Notes: generated by a model not told the origin, from the letters alone. 64,000 nucleotides of DNA from Nocardia nova NBRC 15556 (GCF_001613005.1 NZ_BDBN01000038.1:1-64000), one strand, 5' to 3'. Numbered from the stretch's first letter, positions 8,260 to 17,280 are shown. Numbers and translations are program-made.

Positions 8260-9192
8260 ATGCGCGCCGACCGTCTGATTGCCACGCTGCTCCTCATGCA
8301 GGCGAGGGGCCGGGTGACCGCCGCCGAGCTCGCCAGGGAACTCGAGGTGTCCGTGGCGACCGCGCGCCGCGACCTCGAGGCGCTGTCGTCGGCAGGCGTT
8401 CCCGTCTACTCGCAGCCCGGCCGGGGCGGGGGCTGGGCGCTGATCGGTGGTGCCCGCACCGACCTCAGCGGAATGACGGCCGACGAGGCGCGGGCGCTGT
8501 TCCTGCTGCTCGGTCCGGCGGCCTCGGGCTCGCCCGCCACCCGCTCGGCGCTGCGAAAGTTGTTGCGAGCCTTGCCGGAGACGTTCCGCGAACAAGCCCT
8601 GGCCGCCTCGGCGGCGACGCTGATCGATCCGGTCGGCTGGGGCCGGCGGCCGCGATCCGAACCGGCGGAGGTCGAGTTGCTGCAACAGGCCGTCGCGCGG
8701 CGACGGACGGTCCGATTTCGCTACGGCCCGGCCGGTCGTGAGCGAGCCGTCGATCCCTGGGGCGTCGTCGACAAGGACGCCGTGTGGTATCTGATCGCCG
8801 GGACCGACCGGGGGCGCCGGACCTATCGCGTCGACCGGATGAGCGAGGTGACCGTCGGGGACGGCGTCGCCGACGTCCCGGCGGATTTCGATCTGGCGCA
8901 GGCGTGGTCGGAGATCGTCGAACAGATGGAACATCGCCGCGGCGAGGTGTCGGCGATCGTGCACGCCGATCCCGAGATCGTGCCGGTCCTGCGCGATCGG
9001 CTGGGCCGGCACTGCGCCGAGGACGGTCCGGTCGACGGCGGCCGGGTGCGGCTGCGGATCAGCGCCCATCTGCCGCGCGCGATCGCCGAACAGCTCGCCG
9101 GATTCGGGGGACGCCTCGAAGTCGTTGCCCCCGAATCGATTCGGCGTGAGCTGGCCGCGCTGGCGGCCGAGCTCACCGCCATCTACCGCTGA
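8260..9192 (+). CDS. HTH-WYL transcriptional regulator
   Basis: A 310-residue protein. The N-terminal DeoR-like winged helix (residues 1-60) contains ADRLIATLLLMQARGRVTAA and SVATARRDLEALSSAGVPV. The centre and C-terminus match the WYL ligand-sensing module, seen here as VDKDAVWYLIAGTDRGRRTYRVDRM (about 168-192). ATG at 8260 is the first residue of the HTH and follows the divergent operator; open frame upstream of it lacks homology. It likely regulates the divergent VOC gene. The ligand is unknown. It converges on the SDR gene with a 6-nt gap. Confidence 0.88.
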   Translation: MRADRLIATLLLMQARGRVTAAELARELEVSVATARRDLEALSSAGVPVYSQPGRGGGWALIGGARTDLSGMTADEARALFLLLGPAASGSPATRSALRKLLRALPETFREQALAASAATLIDPVGWGRRPRSEPAEVELLQQAVARRRTVRFRYGPAGRERAVDPWGVVDKDAVWYLIAGTDRGRRTYRVDRMSEVTVGDGVADVPADFDLAQAWSEIVEQMEHRRGEVSAIVHADPEIVPVLRDRLGRHCAEDGPVDGGRVRLRISAHLPRAIAEQLAGFGGRLEVVAPESIRRELAALAAELTAIYR

Positions 9193-9198
9193 TCCGCG

Positions 9199-9972
9199 TT
9201 ACCGAGCGGTGAACCCGCCGTCGACCGCGACCGCCGCGCCGGTGACGAAGCTCGCCTCGTCGGAGAGGAGGTAGGCGCACAGCGAGGCGATTTCCTCCGC
9301 GCGGGCGATTCGGCCGAGCGGGTGCAGCGCCGCGATCGCCGCCTCGCCTTCGGGTGTCGCACCCATCGACGCGCGGAACGCCGGGGTATCCACCGCGCCC
9401 GAAACCAGCGCGTTGACCCGCACACCCGCGGTGGCCGTCTCCAGCGCGACCGCGCGGGTCAGGCCGACCACGCCGTGTTTGGCAGCGACGTAGGGGGCGA
9501 CCGAGCCCATACCGACCACGCCGAGGTTGGAGGCGTTGTTGAGGATCGCCCCGCCGCCGGACTCCAGCAGCGCCGGCACCTGGGACCGCAGGCCGAAGTA
9601 CACGCCGGTGAGGTTGAGTTCCAGATCTGCGCGCCAACCGGCTTCGTCGATGTCCTGCACCGGTCCGAAGGAGTTGACCGCGCCGGCGTTGTTGAAGGCC
9701 GCGTCCAGCCGGCCGAATTCGTCGATCGCGGCGTGGGTGAGCCGATCCACGTCCTCGGCCACGGTGACGTCGGTCGGGACGAAGACGGCCCGGCCGCCCT
9801 GGGCGCGGATATCCGCGGCGATCCAATCCCCGGCCTCCTTGCCCCGGGCGCCCAGCACCACCGCGGCGCCCTCCGCCGCCACTCGCCGGGCCACGGCCGC
9901 GCCGACCCCGCTGCTGGCGCCGGTGATCAGTACGACCTTCGATTCGAAGCGGTGGTGCACTGTCGTGTCCAT
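9199..9972 (-). CDS. Short-chain dehydrogenase/reductase (classical SDR)
   Basis: A 257-residue NAD(P)-dependent oxidoreductase with the cofactor motif GASSGVGAAVARR near the N-terminus, a structural NNAG, an NNAS segment, and the catalytic YxxxK in PYVAAKHGVVGL. The C-terminal ending GAAVAVDGGFTAR is typical. ATG at 9972 is chosen because GGAGAGGG lies about 8 nt upstream; ATG at 9990 is possible. It is a cytoplasmic Rossmann-fold enzyme of unknown substrate. The upstream neighbour is divergent, so it is probably a single-gene unit. Confidence 0.88.
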   Translation of the reverse strand: MDTTVHHRFESKVVLITGASSGVGAAVARRVAAEGAAVVLGARGKEAGDWIAADIRAQGGRAVFVPTDVTVAEDVDRLTHAAIDEFGRLDAAFNNAGAVNSFGPVQDIDEAGWRADLELNLTGVYFGLRSQVPALLESGGGAILNNASNLGVVGMGSVAPYVAAKHGVVGLTRAVALETATAGVRVNALVSGAVDTPAFRASMGATPEGEAAIAALHPLGRIARAEEIASLCAYLLSDEASFVTGAAVAVDGGFTAR

Positions 9973-10165
9973 CTCTGCTGCCCTCTCCATATCCGTTGTC
10001 TGCCACGCGATCTCGTGACAGGTGCCAGTCAAGTCGCGCGAAACCGGCAAAGCTGACGGGATTCGGACCTGTAGTTGATGTGTCATCTAGTCGTCGGAGT
10101 GGCATACCGCCGGGTAACGGCGGCGGGGCTGTAAGCGCAGATGCACGATCGGTGACAATGACCGG

Positions 10166-10954
10166 GTGAACAGTCCTCGACTGATTGCCCTGGATGTGGA
10201 CGGGACCATCCTGCAGGCGGGCGCACCGATGAGCCCGCGGGTGCGTGCGGCGGTGCGTGCCGCGGTCGACGCGGGCGCCCATGTGGTGATCACGACCGGC
10301 CGCACCCTGCTCGCCACCCGGCTCGTGATGGAGGAGCTGGGACTCGAGGAGGGCCAGGCGCTGTGCTCGAACGGCGCTGTGCACGTGGACATTTCGAACT
10401 GGGAACCACTGGCGGTCCACACCTTCGACCCGGAGCCCGCGGTCGCGACACTGCGTTCACTGCTGCCCGATATGGTGCTGTCGGTGGAGAAGGTGGGAGT
10501 GGGGACCTGGGCCACCGGCTACTACCCCGGCAGCTTCCGGCTCGGCGAATTCCGCTTCGTCGACGATGCCGAACTGAGCCTCGAGCCCACCACGCGGCTG
10601 AACGGCTGGTGGCCCGGCGGCAGCCTCGACGAAATGATCGACGCCGTCGGCGAACTCGACCTCCCCGGCGCCGGCTGGGTGCACGGCGAGGACGAACCGT
10701 GGCTGGTGGCCTCCAAACAGGGGGTGTCCAAAGGCTGGGCGCTGGAACAACTTCGCCTGACCCTCGACATCCCGCTCGAGCAGACCCTGGCCATCGGCGA
10801 CGGCTACAACGATATCGACATGCTCACCTGGGCAGGGCATTCCGTCGCCATGGGCAACGCGGTGCCCCCGGTCCGCGAGCTCGCCGACGAAACGACCGCC
10901 GATATCAGTGAGGACGGGGCGGCCCTGGTGCTGGAGCGCTGGTTCGCGGGATGA
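10166..10954 (+). CDS. HAD-family (Cof-type) sugar-phosphate phosphatase-like hydrolase
   Basis: A 262-residue haloacid dehalogenase superfamily protein. It shows the nucleophile motif LIALDVDGTIL at the N-terminus, motif II in VVITTGRTL, the conserved Lys in KGWALEQL, and motif III/IV in LAIGDGYNDIDML, in the order of Cof-type IIB phosphatases. A probable cytoplasmic phosphatase for sugar phosphates or flavin-like substrates; the exact substrate is not readable. It starts with GTG at 10166, close to the N-terminal motif. It converges on the sulfate-assimilation operon. Confidence 0.88.
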   Translation: MNSPRLIALDVDGTILQAGAPMSPRVRAAVRAAVDAGAHVVITTGRTLLATRLVMEELGLEEGQALCSNGAVHVDISNWEPLAVHTFDPEPAVATLRSLLPDMVLSVEKVGVGTWATGYYPGSFRLGEFRFVDDAELSLEPTTRLNGWWPGGSLDEMIDAVGELDLPGAGWVHGEDEPWLVASKQGVSKGWALEQLRLTLDIPLEQTLAIGDGYNDIDMLTWAGHSVAMGNAVPPVRELADETTADISEDGAALVLERWFAG

Positions 10955-11034
10955 ACCGCGAAGCCGGCACGACCCACGTGGGTCCGGACCGGGCGGGACC
11001 AGGGTGACCGAGACTGCCGGAAGGACAGGCGGAA

Positions 11035-11829
11035 TCAGGCCGTGAGGTCGAGGGACATCCGGTCGGCGGCCCGATAACGCTCGAGCGCGACCTCGGTGAG
11101 GAACCGGTGCGGCCCGATCGCAGGTGCGTGCACGAGGCCGGGTTCGGCGACGGCGAGACGATCGATGAGCAACCCCGGGGCCAGGAACCACGGGGCGACC
11201 ATCACCCGGCGGGCTCCCCGGCTGCGCAGATCCGAGACCGCTCGGCTCAGCGACGGCTGCGTGGTCGCGAAGCAGATCGCGGACCGCCAGCGGGTGCTGT
11301 GCGTGAGCGCCACCGCGACCTCGGCCGTGATCCGGTTGGCGGCCGCGGACGAGGATCCGACGGCTGCGACCGCGATACCCAGCTCGGCATCGTCGCGGTC
11401 GGCGCCCGCGTGCAGCGCTCGGTCCCGCAGCGCCGCCACCAGTCGTTCGTCGGTTCCGAGCACATCGGCCTGCGTGATCCGCAGCAGCGGATGCCGACGG
11501 CGGGCAGCCGCGAGCATGCCGGGCAGATCCACCCGGGCGTGAAACGCACTGCCCAGCAGCAACGGGACGACAACGGCCTCGGTATGTCCCTGTGCCGCAA
11601 CGGCATCGATGACCTGTTCCACCGAAGGGGTGTTCAGGTCCAGGAATGCCAGGCGCACGTCGACATCCGGACGTTGTCCGGCGATCTCGGCGACCACGGC
11701 CGACATCGTCGCGGCGGACCGCGGATCACGGCTGCCGTGTGCGACCGCGATCAATGCCGGGGCGCGGCCGGTGGTGACACCGGCGAGCGACCGCTCGCCG
11801 TTCACGAACATCCCACCGGCCGAACCCAT
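11035..11829 (-). CDS. Sirohydrochlorin chelatase (CbiX/SirB-like)
   Basis: A 264-residue class II chelatase-like protein with two related halves. The first contains ALIAVAHGSRDPRSAATM, whose His is the expected metal ligand, and VVVPLLLGSAFHARVDLPG. The second contains VMVAPWFLAPGLLIDRL. It should insert iron into sirohydrochlorin to make siroheme, the cofactor of the sulfite reductase at the other end of this operon. It starts one base after the cysN stop, so coupling is likely. The homologous position in mycobacteria is next to sirA-cysH (annotated there as a ferrochelatase-like gene). ATG at 11811 is an alternative start. Confidence 0.85.
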   Translation of the reverse strand: MGSAGGMFVNGERSLAGVTTGRAPALIAVAHGSRDPRSAATMSAVVAEIAGQRPDVDVRLAFLDLNTPSVEQVIDAVAAQGHTEAVVVPLLLGSAFHARVDLPGMLAAARRRHPLLRITQADVLGTDERLVAALRDRALHAGADRDDAELGIAVAAVGSSSAAANRITAEVAVALTHSTRWRSAICFATTQPSLSRAVSDLRSRGARRVMVAPWFLAPGLLIDRLAVAEPGLVHAPAIGPHRFLTEVALERYRAADRMSLDLTA

Positions 11830-11830
11830 C

Positions 11831-13156
11831 TCAGCTGCCGACCTCGACCGAGGTCAGTACGTCGCCCACCAGGCCCGCGGCCAGCGTGTTACCGCCCGCC
11901 GGGTCGATGAGCAGGAAGCTGCCCGTGTACCGGTTGACCCGATAGTCGTCGGCCGCGATCGGCTCTGCGACGCGCACCGAGATGCGGCCGATATCGTTGA
12001 GCACCAACGACTCCGGATTCGGATCGGCGGCCAGGTTCTGCTCGTCGAACCGCTCGATCAACTCGCCGACGATGGCCTGCGTGGTCCGGGTGCCGTGCTT
12101 GAGCAGCAGGCGGGCGCCGGGCCGCAGCGGCTTGTCGCCGAGCCAGCAGCAGGTGGCGTCGAACGCATCGATCGGTTCGGGAGCGTCGGCCGCCGCGACG
12201 ATGGTGTCGCCGCGGGAGATGTCGACATCGTCGGTGAGCAGCAGGGTCACACTGCGTCCGGGCTGGGCGGAGGGCAGTTCGCCGTCGGCGGTGTCGATGC
12301 GCTCGACCGTGGTCCGGATGCCGGAGGGCAGCACCACGACCTCGTCACCCTTCGACACCACGCCCGCGGCGACCTGTCCGGCATACCCGCGGTAGTCCGG
12401 GTACTCCGCGGTCCGCGGGCGGATCACGTACTGGACCGGGAAGCGCAGGCCCACCTGATGGCGGCCGGTGCTGTCGGCATCGACCGGCACCGACTCCAGA
12501 TGCTCGATCAGGGAGGGGCCGTCGTAGAACGGGGTGTTCTCCGAGCGGGACGCGATGTTGTCACCGTGCAGCGCCGAGACCGGGATCTCGACGATGTCCT
12601 CGGGGGCCCAGCCGAGTTTGCTCGTGAGCTCGGTGAACTCGGCCACGATCTGCGCGAACACCGCTTCCGCGTCGTCGACCAGATCGATCTTGTTCACCGC
12701 CAGCACCAGCTTCGGCACACCCAGCAGCGCCATCACGGCGGCGTGGCGCCGGGTCTGCTCGATGACGCCCTTGCGGGCATCGACCAGCAGGATCACCAAC
12801 TGTGCCGTCGACGCGCCCGAGACGGTGTTGCGGGTGTATTGCACGTGGCCCGGGGTGTCGGCGAGCACGAAGGACCGCTTCGGCGTCGCGAAGTACCGGT
12901 AGGCCACATCGATGGTGATGCCCTGTTCGCGTTCGGCGCGCAGCCCGTCGACCAGCAGCGAGAGATCGGGGGTGGCCAGGCCCTTGTCGACCGAGGCCCG
13001 GGTGACGGCGTCGATCTGGTCGGCCAGTACCGATTTCGTGTCGTAGAGCAGGCGTCCGACCAGTGTGGACTTGCCGTCGTCGACACTGCCGGCGGTGGCG
13101 AGACGGAGGAGGTCGGGCTGTGTTGTCTGCTCGTTCCGCAAGCTCCACTCGCTCAT
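11831..13156 (-). CDS. cysN: Sulfate adenylyltransferase subunit 1 (GTPase)
   Basis: A 441-residue translation-factor-like GTPase with P-loop AGSVDDGKSTLVGRLLYD (about 22), switch region REQGITIDVAYRYF, DTPGH (about 99) and NKIDLVDD. It drives APS formation from ATP and sulfate together with CysD. The M. tuberculosis protein is a CysN-CysC fusion of over 600 residues, whereas this one ends after the beta-barrel domains, so no APS kinase is attached. It overlaps the cysD stop by one base (TGATG). Confidence 0.95.
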   Translation of the reverse strand: MSEWSLRNEQTTQPDLLRLATAGSVDDGKSTLVGRLLYDTKSVLADQIDAVTRASVDKGLATPDLSLLVDGLRAEREQGITIDVAYRYFATPKRSFVLADTPGHVQYTRNTVSGASTAQLVILLVDARKGVIEQTRRHAAVMALLGVPKLVLAVNKIDLVDDAEAVFAQIVAEFTELTSKLGWAPEDIVEIPVSALHGDNIASRSENTPFYDGPSLIEHLESVPVDADSTGRHQVGLRFPVQYVIRPRTAEYPDYRGYAGQVAAGVVSKGDEVVVLPSGIRTTVERIDTADGELPSAQPGRSVTLLLTDDVDISRGDTIVAAADAPEPIDAFDATCCWLGDKPLRPGARLLLKHGTRTTQAIVGELIERFDEQNLAADPNPESLVLNDIGRISVRVAEPIAADDYRVNRYTGSFLLIDPAGGNTLAAGLVGDVLTSVEVGS

Positions 13157-14070
13157 CAGAAGTAACCCTCTCGCTTGCGGTCTTCCATGGCGGCCTCGGA
13201 GACGCGGTCGTCGCCGCGGGTCGCGCCACGTTCGGTCAGTCGCGACGCGGCGACCTCGGCGAGGATGTCGTCGTTGGTCGCGGCATCGGAAAGTATTGCG
13301 CCGGTGGTGGATCCGTCACCGACGGTGCGGTAACGCACCGACTTGACGACCAGCTCCTCGTCCTCGCGCGGACCACCCCAGGAGCCCGGGGTCATCCACA
13401 TGCCGTCGCGCTGATACACGGGCCGCTCGTGCGCGTAGTAGATGGTCGCGAGTTCGACGTTCTCGCGCGCGATGTAGCGCCAGATGTCGAGTTCGGTCCA
13501 GTTGCTCAGCGGGAACACCCGCACGTGCTCACCGGGCGCGTGCCGGCCGTTGTACAGGTTCCACAGTTCCGGGCGCTGCCGCTTCGGGTCCCAGCGGCCG
13601 AAGGCGTCGCGCAGCGAGAAGATCCGCTCCTTGGCCCGCGACCGCTCCTCGTCGCGCCGCCCGCCGCCGAAGACCGCGTCGAAGCGGTTCTCGGTGATGG
13701 CGTCCAGCAGCGGCACGGTCTGCAGCGGGTTGCGGATACCGTCGGGCCGCTCGGTGAGCCGGCCGTCGGCCAGATACTCCTCGACGCTGGCGACGTGCAG
13801 CCGCAGCCCGTACTTCTCGACCACGTGGTCGCGGAAGGCCAGCACCTCGTCGAGGTTGTGGCCGGTGTCCACGTGCAGCAGCGAGAACGGCAGCGGCGCG
13901 GGCCAGAAGGCCTTGAGCGCCAGATGCAGCAGGACCGTGGAGTCCTTCCCGCCGGAGAACAGGATCACCGGACGCTCGAATTCGCCTGCCACCTCACGGA
14001 AAATGTGGATGGCTTCGCTCTCGAGGGCGGCAAGGGTATCGAATTGTGTCTCGGTCACCGTTGAAGTCAT
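13156..14070 (-). CDS. cysD: Sulfate adenylyltransferase subunit 2
   Basis: A 304-residue PP-loop ATP pyrophosphatase with FSGGKDSTVLLHLALKAF (about 37), VDTGHNLDEVLAFRD and FGGGRRDEERSRAKER, all characteristic of CysD. It transfers AMP from ATP to sulfate, giving APS, as a heterodimer with CysN. The open frame extends further upstream, but ATG at 14070 overlaps the cysH stop as ATGA and begins the homologous sequence. It is the central gene of the sulfate-assimilation operon. Confidence 0.95.
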   Translation of the reverse strand: MTSTVTETQFDTLAALESEAIHIFREVAGEFERPVILFSGGKDSTVLLHLALKAFWPAPLPFSLLHVDTGHNLDEVLAFRDHVVEKYGLRLHVASVEEYLADGRLTERPDGIRNPLQTVPLLDAITENRFDAVFGGGRRDEERSRAKERIFSLRDAFGRWDPKRQRPELWNLYNGRHAPGEHVRVFPLSNWTELDIWRYIARENVELATIYYAHERPVYQRDGMWMTPGSWGGPREDEELVVKSVRYRTVGDGSTTGAILSDAATNDDILAEVAASRLTERGATRGDDRVSEAAMEDRKREGYF

Positions 14071-14783
14071 GAGGCGTGCAACCCGCATTCGGTCTTGGCG
14101 AGGCCGGCCCAGCGGCCGCTTCGCGGATCGGATCCCGGTTCCGGCTTCCGCGTGCACGGAGCGCAACCGATGGACGGATATCCCTCCTCGACAAGGGGAT
14201 TGACGAGAATGCCGTGCTGGTCGATATACGCGGCCATCTCGTCGTCGGACCAGGCGGCGATCGGATTGATCTTCACCAGGCCGAAGCCCTCGTCGAAGGA
14301 GATCAGGGGGGCGTTGGCCCGGGTGGGGGCCTCCACGCGCCGGATGCCGGTCACCCACGCGTTGTAGGGGGCCAGCGAATTCTGCAGCGGCACCACCTTG
14401 CGCAGCCGGCAGCATTCACCCGCGTCGCGCGCGAACAGATCCTTGCCAAGCAGTTGATCCTGTTCGGCGACAGTGTGTTCGGGCCGCACGTTGAGGATGT
14501 TCACGCCGTAGACGGTTTCGACCGCGTCCCGGGTGCCGATGGTTTCGGCGAAGTGGTAGCCGGTGTCGAGGAACAGGACCTCGACGCCGGGCCGCACCTG
14601 CGCGGCCAGTTGCACCAGCACCGCATCCTGCATATTCGAGGCGACGATGTAGCTCGAGCCGAAGGTGTCCTCGGTCCACTGCAGCAGCTCGGTGGCCGAG
14701 GCGTCCGGACCCAGCTGCGCCGCGCCGTCCTCGGCGATCCTGCGCAGCTCGGCTTCGCTCAGCTTTTCCAAAGTGGTTGCCAT
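14067..14783 (-). CDS. cysH: Adenylylsulfate (APS) reductase, iron-sulfur type
   Basis: A 238-residue reductase with the paired cysteines GECCRLRKVVPL (about 121) and IGCAPCTR (about 203) that hold a [4Fe-4S] cluster, and the C-terminal catalytic TECGLH. The cluster cysteines distinguish APS reductases from PAPS reductases, in agreement with the missing APS-kinase domain on CysN. It reduces APS to sulfite with thioredoxin. ATG at 14783 has GGGAG 7 nt upstream; extra open frame upstream overlaps sirA and is ignored. It lies 13 nt after sirA. Confidence 0.95.
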   Translation of the reverse strand: MATTLEKLSEAELRRIAEDGAAQLGPDASATELLQWTEDTFGSSYIVASNMQDAVLVQLAAQVRPGVEVLFLDTGYHFAETIGTRDAVETVYGVNILNVRPEHTVAEQDQLLGKDLFARDAGECCRLRKVVPLQNSLAPYNAWVTGIRRVEAPTRANAPLISFDEGFGLVKINPIAAWSDDEMAAYIDQHGILVNPLVEEGYPSIGCAPCTRKPEPGSDPRSGRWAGLAKTECGLHAS

Positions 14784-14796
14784 ACTGAATCTCCCG

Positions 14797-16575
14797 TTAC
14801 CGAAGGTCGGCCTCGTCGGCGCGGACAGCCCATTGCGCGAACCGCTCACCGTCGTTGCGGTTCTTGACGAAATTGCGGACGACACGCTCGATGTAGTCGC
14901 CGAGCTCCTCGCTGGTCACCTTGTGCTGGCGTAGCTTGCGGCCGAAGCCGCTGTCGAGCCCGAGGCTGCCACCGAGGTGAACTTGATAGCCCTCCACCTG
15001 ATTCCCGTCGCCGTCGTCGACGAGCTGGCCCTTGAAACCGATATCGGCGATCTGTGAACGGCCGCAGGAGTTGGGGCAGCCGTTGATGTTGATCGTGACC
15101 GGCACGTCCAACTGGGCGTTGATATCGGCCAGGCGTTGGTCGAGTTCGGGCGCCAGGACCTGCGAACGCTTGCGCGTCTCCACGAACGAGAGTTTGCAGA
15201 ACTCGATACCACTGCAGGCCAGCAGGTTTCGCCGCCAGGCCGACGGCCGGGCCTGCAGGCCCAGCGGTTCCAGTTCGGCGATCAGTTCCTCGACCTTGTC
15301 GTCGGGGACGTCGAGTACGACGACCTTCTGGTACGGAGTGAACCGGATCCGGTCCGCGCCGACCCGTTCGACGGCGTCGGCGACCTGGGTCAGGATCGTG
15401 CCCGAGACACGGCCGGCGATCGGGGAGAAGCCGATCGCGTTGAGGCCGTTGCGCAGCCGCTGCACGCCCACATGGTCGATGGGCCGGGCCGGCTTCTCGG
15501 GCGCGGGGCCGTCGATGAGCTTGCGCTGCAGGTACTTCTCCTCGAGAACTTCTCTGAATTTCTCGATGCCCCAGTCCTTGATGAGGAACTTCAACCGCGC
15601 CTTGGTCCGCAGCCGGCGGTAACCGTAGTCACGGAACAGCGAGACGACGGCTTCCCACACATCCGGCACCTCCTCCAGCGGCACCCACGCACCGACTCGC
15701 TGCGCGAGCATGGGGTTGGTGGACAGGCCGCCGCCGACCCACAGGTCGAAACCGGGGCCGTGCTCGGGATGTTCGACGCCGACGAACGCCACGTCGTTGA
15801 TCTCGTGGACCACATCCTGCTGGCCGGAGATCGCCGTCTTGAACTTGCGGGGGAGGTTCGAGTACTCCTTCTTGCCGATGTAGCGCCGGGTGATCTCCTC
15901 GACCGCCCAGCTGCCGTCGACGACCTCGTCCAGCGACTCACCGGCCAGGGGGGAGCCGAGGACCACGCGCGGGCAGTCGCCGCAGGCCTCGGTGGTCTGC
16001 AATCCGACCGCCTCGATGCGCCGCCAGATCTCCGGGACGTTCTCGATCTCGATCCAGTGGTACTGCAGGTTCTCGCGGTCGGACAGATCGGCGGTGTCCC
16101 GGGCGAACTCGGTGGAGATCTGGCCGAGGGTGCGCACCTGCTCGACGTTGAGCGCGCCGCCGTCGCAGCGGATGCGCATCATGAAGTACTTGGCCTCGAG
16201 CAGGTCGATGTTCTCGTCACCGGTCCAGGTGCCGTCGTAGCCCTGCTCACGCTGGGTGTAGAGGCCCCACCAGCGGAAGCGGCCGCGCAGATCGCTCTTG
16301 TCGATCGAGTCGAATCCGCCCTTGGCGTAGATGTTCTCGATGCGCGCACGGACGTTGAGCGGATTGTCGTCCTTCTTGCTCTGCTCGTTCGCGTTCAGCG
16401 GTTCCCGGTAACCGAGGGCCCACTGGCCCTCGGACTTGCGGCGGACCGGCTTGCCGGTGCGTTCGCGCGGGCCGGAAGCCTCCGGGCGGGGCCGGGCACG
16501 ACGCTCACGGGCGAGGCGTTCACGATCCGCGCGAACGGACTCGGGGCTGGGACCGGCGTCGGTACTCGACGTCAT
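14797..16575 (-). CDS. sirA: Ferredoxin-dependent sulfite reductase
   Basis: A 592-residue siroheme/[4Fe-4S] reductase that converts sulfite to sulfide. Cluster and siroheme ligands appear as CSGIEFCKLSF (about 450) and NGCPNSCGR (about 490). WWGLYTQR and EACGDCPR match the Tyr/Cys pair that forms a covalent link in the M. tuberculosis enzyme NirA. The N-terminus is basic and probably disordered. ATG at 16575 has AGGAG 7 nt upstream. It is the first structural gene of the operon, preceded by a Cys-codon leader ORF about 130 nt upstream. The family also contains assimilatory nitrite reductases, but the context favours sulfite. Confidence 0.93.
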   Translation of the reverse strand: MTSSTDAGPSPESVRADRERLARERRARPRPEASGPRERTGKPVRRKSEGQWALGYREPLNANEQSKKDDNPLNVRARIENIYAKGGFDSIDKSDLRGRFRWWGLYTQREQGYDGTWTGDENIDLLEAKYFMMRIRCDGGALNVEQVRTLGQISTEFARDTADLSDRENLQYHWIEIENVPEIWRRIEAVGLQTTEACGDCPRVVLGSPLAGESLDEVVDGSWAVEEITRRYIGKKEYSNLPRKFKTAISGQQDVVHEINDVAFVGVEHPEHGPGFDLWVGGGLSTNPMLAQRVGAWVPLEEVPDVWEAVVSLFRDYGYRRLRTKARLKFLIKDWGIEKFREVLEEKYLQRKLIDGPAPEKPARPIDHVGVQRLRNGLNAIGFSPIAGRVSGTILTQVADAVERVGADRIRFTPYQKVVVLDVPDDKVEELIAELEPLGLQARPSAWRRNLLACSGIEFCKLSFVETRKRSQVLAPELDQRLADINAQLDVPVTININGCPNSCGRSQIADIGFKGQLVDDGDGNQVEGYQVHLGGSLGLDSGFGRKLRQHKVTSEELGDYIERVVRNFVKNRNDGERFAQWAVRADEADLR

Positions 16576-16708
16576 AGGGTCGCTCCTGAAGAAGATGGAT
16601 CAGGCCTTGCGGCAGGCGGGAGGGGCTGGCTCGCGCCTTCGGAGTTCAGCGAATCGGACCGATGGGCATCGCGAAGGATGCCGGGAACCGGGGAGAGGGG
16701 AGGCCGAG

Positions 16709-16777
16709 CTACCGGAGGCGATCCGGCAGACAACTGGCGCTGCAGACGCGCTTGAAGTCGACATGGCGGCGCGCCAC
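16709..16777 (-). CDS. Cysteine-containing leader peptide upstream of sirA (putative attenuator uORF)
   Basis: A 22-codon ORF from GTG at 16777 to TAG at 16709, reading VARRHVDFKRVC and then SASCLPDRLR. It has Cys codons at positions 12 and 16 behind an RRHVDF motif. This resembles the short polycysteine ORFs described upstream of sulfur-assimilation operons in mycobacteria, which attenuate downstream expression when charged tRNA-Cys is plentiful. It lies in the 5' leader of sirA-cysH-cysD-cysN, on the correct strand, 133 nt before the sirA start. A possible -10 box TATGAC is on the minus strand at 16850-16845. I saw no definitive attenuator hairpin by eye. Confidence 0.7.
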   Translation of the reverse strand: MARRHVDFKRVCSASCLPDRLR

Positions 16778-16854
16778 GAGTCGTACTCCAAGTCCGGTCA
16801 TGGAAGTTATTGTGCCATGTCAGGTGGGTCTTTCCGACCGGTGGGTCATATTCT

Positions 16855-16890
16855 CCGCAAAAAAGCGGGAAATTCCCTGGACGGCCGTCC
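16855..16890. promoter_or_regulatory. Cluster of palindromes upstream of the sulfate-assimilation operon
   Basis: Three dyads lie close together: CCGC-A6-GCGG (16855-16868), GGGAAATTCCC (16867-16877) and GGACGGCCGTCC (16879-16890). They are just upstream of a possible minus-strand -10 box (TATGAC, 16850-16845). They could be operators for a sulfur regulator, or remains of a terminator for an upstream unit. No regulator of this pathway lies in the window. Confidence 0.35.
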
Positions 16891-16974
16891 TAATTTGTGA
16901 GATGCGTCATAGATCAAGCGGATTCGCCGATCGCGATGCCGCAGGGGCCTTCCCACGGGACGCCGACGGGTCGG

Positions 16975-17240
16975 CTAGGACACGATGACGAGCTTTCCGG
17001 TCGCCTCGTCGTTCTGCATCCGGCGGTGGGCCGCGACCACGGCGGCGATGAGCGCGTCCACCTTCGCGGGCTGCCGGGTCGTGGCCGCGGTCTCGATACC
17101 CTCGGCTGCCGCGATGGCGATCGCCGCCATGCCCACCGACGAGGTCCCGCCCCGAATCAGCAGCCGCGCCGCGCGCTGCCGCACCCCGGACAGGACGCCC
17201 GAGGCCGCCAGCGCGCCGCACGCATCGTCGTCTCACTCAT
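16975..17240 (-). pseudogene. Remnant of a zinc-type alcohol dehydrogenase/quinone oxidoreductase
   Basis: Three fragments of an MDR-family gene survive. A start MSETTMRA lies at 17240. In another frame there is the nucleotide-binding core LLIRGGTSSVGMAAIAIA followed by TTRQPAKVDALI. This runs directly into the family C-terminus AHRRMQNDEATGKLVIVS before TAG at 16975. The catalytic domain between them is deleted and a frame change separates the first two pieces. It is divergent from an intact AraC gene, the usual arrangement of a regulator and its target, so that regulator may have lost its local target. Confidence 0.75.
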
Positions 17241-17280
17241 GCGTTCACTGTCGTGGGCAACCGGGGCGGCCGACCACCGA

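Noticed and set aside
10971..10984. GACCCACGTGGGTC perfect palindrome between convergent genes
   Set aside because: Short, without loop or U tract, and away from promoters. Such palindromes are frequent by chance in high-GC DNA, so no role is claimed.
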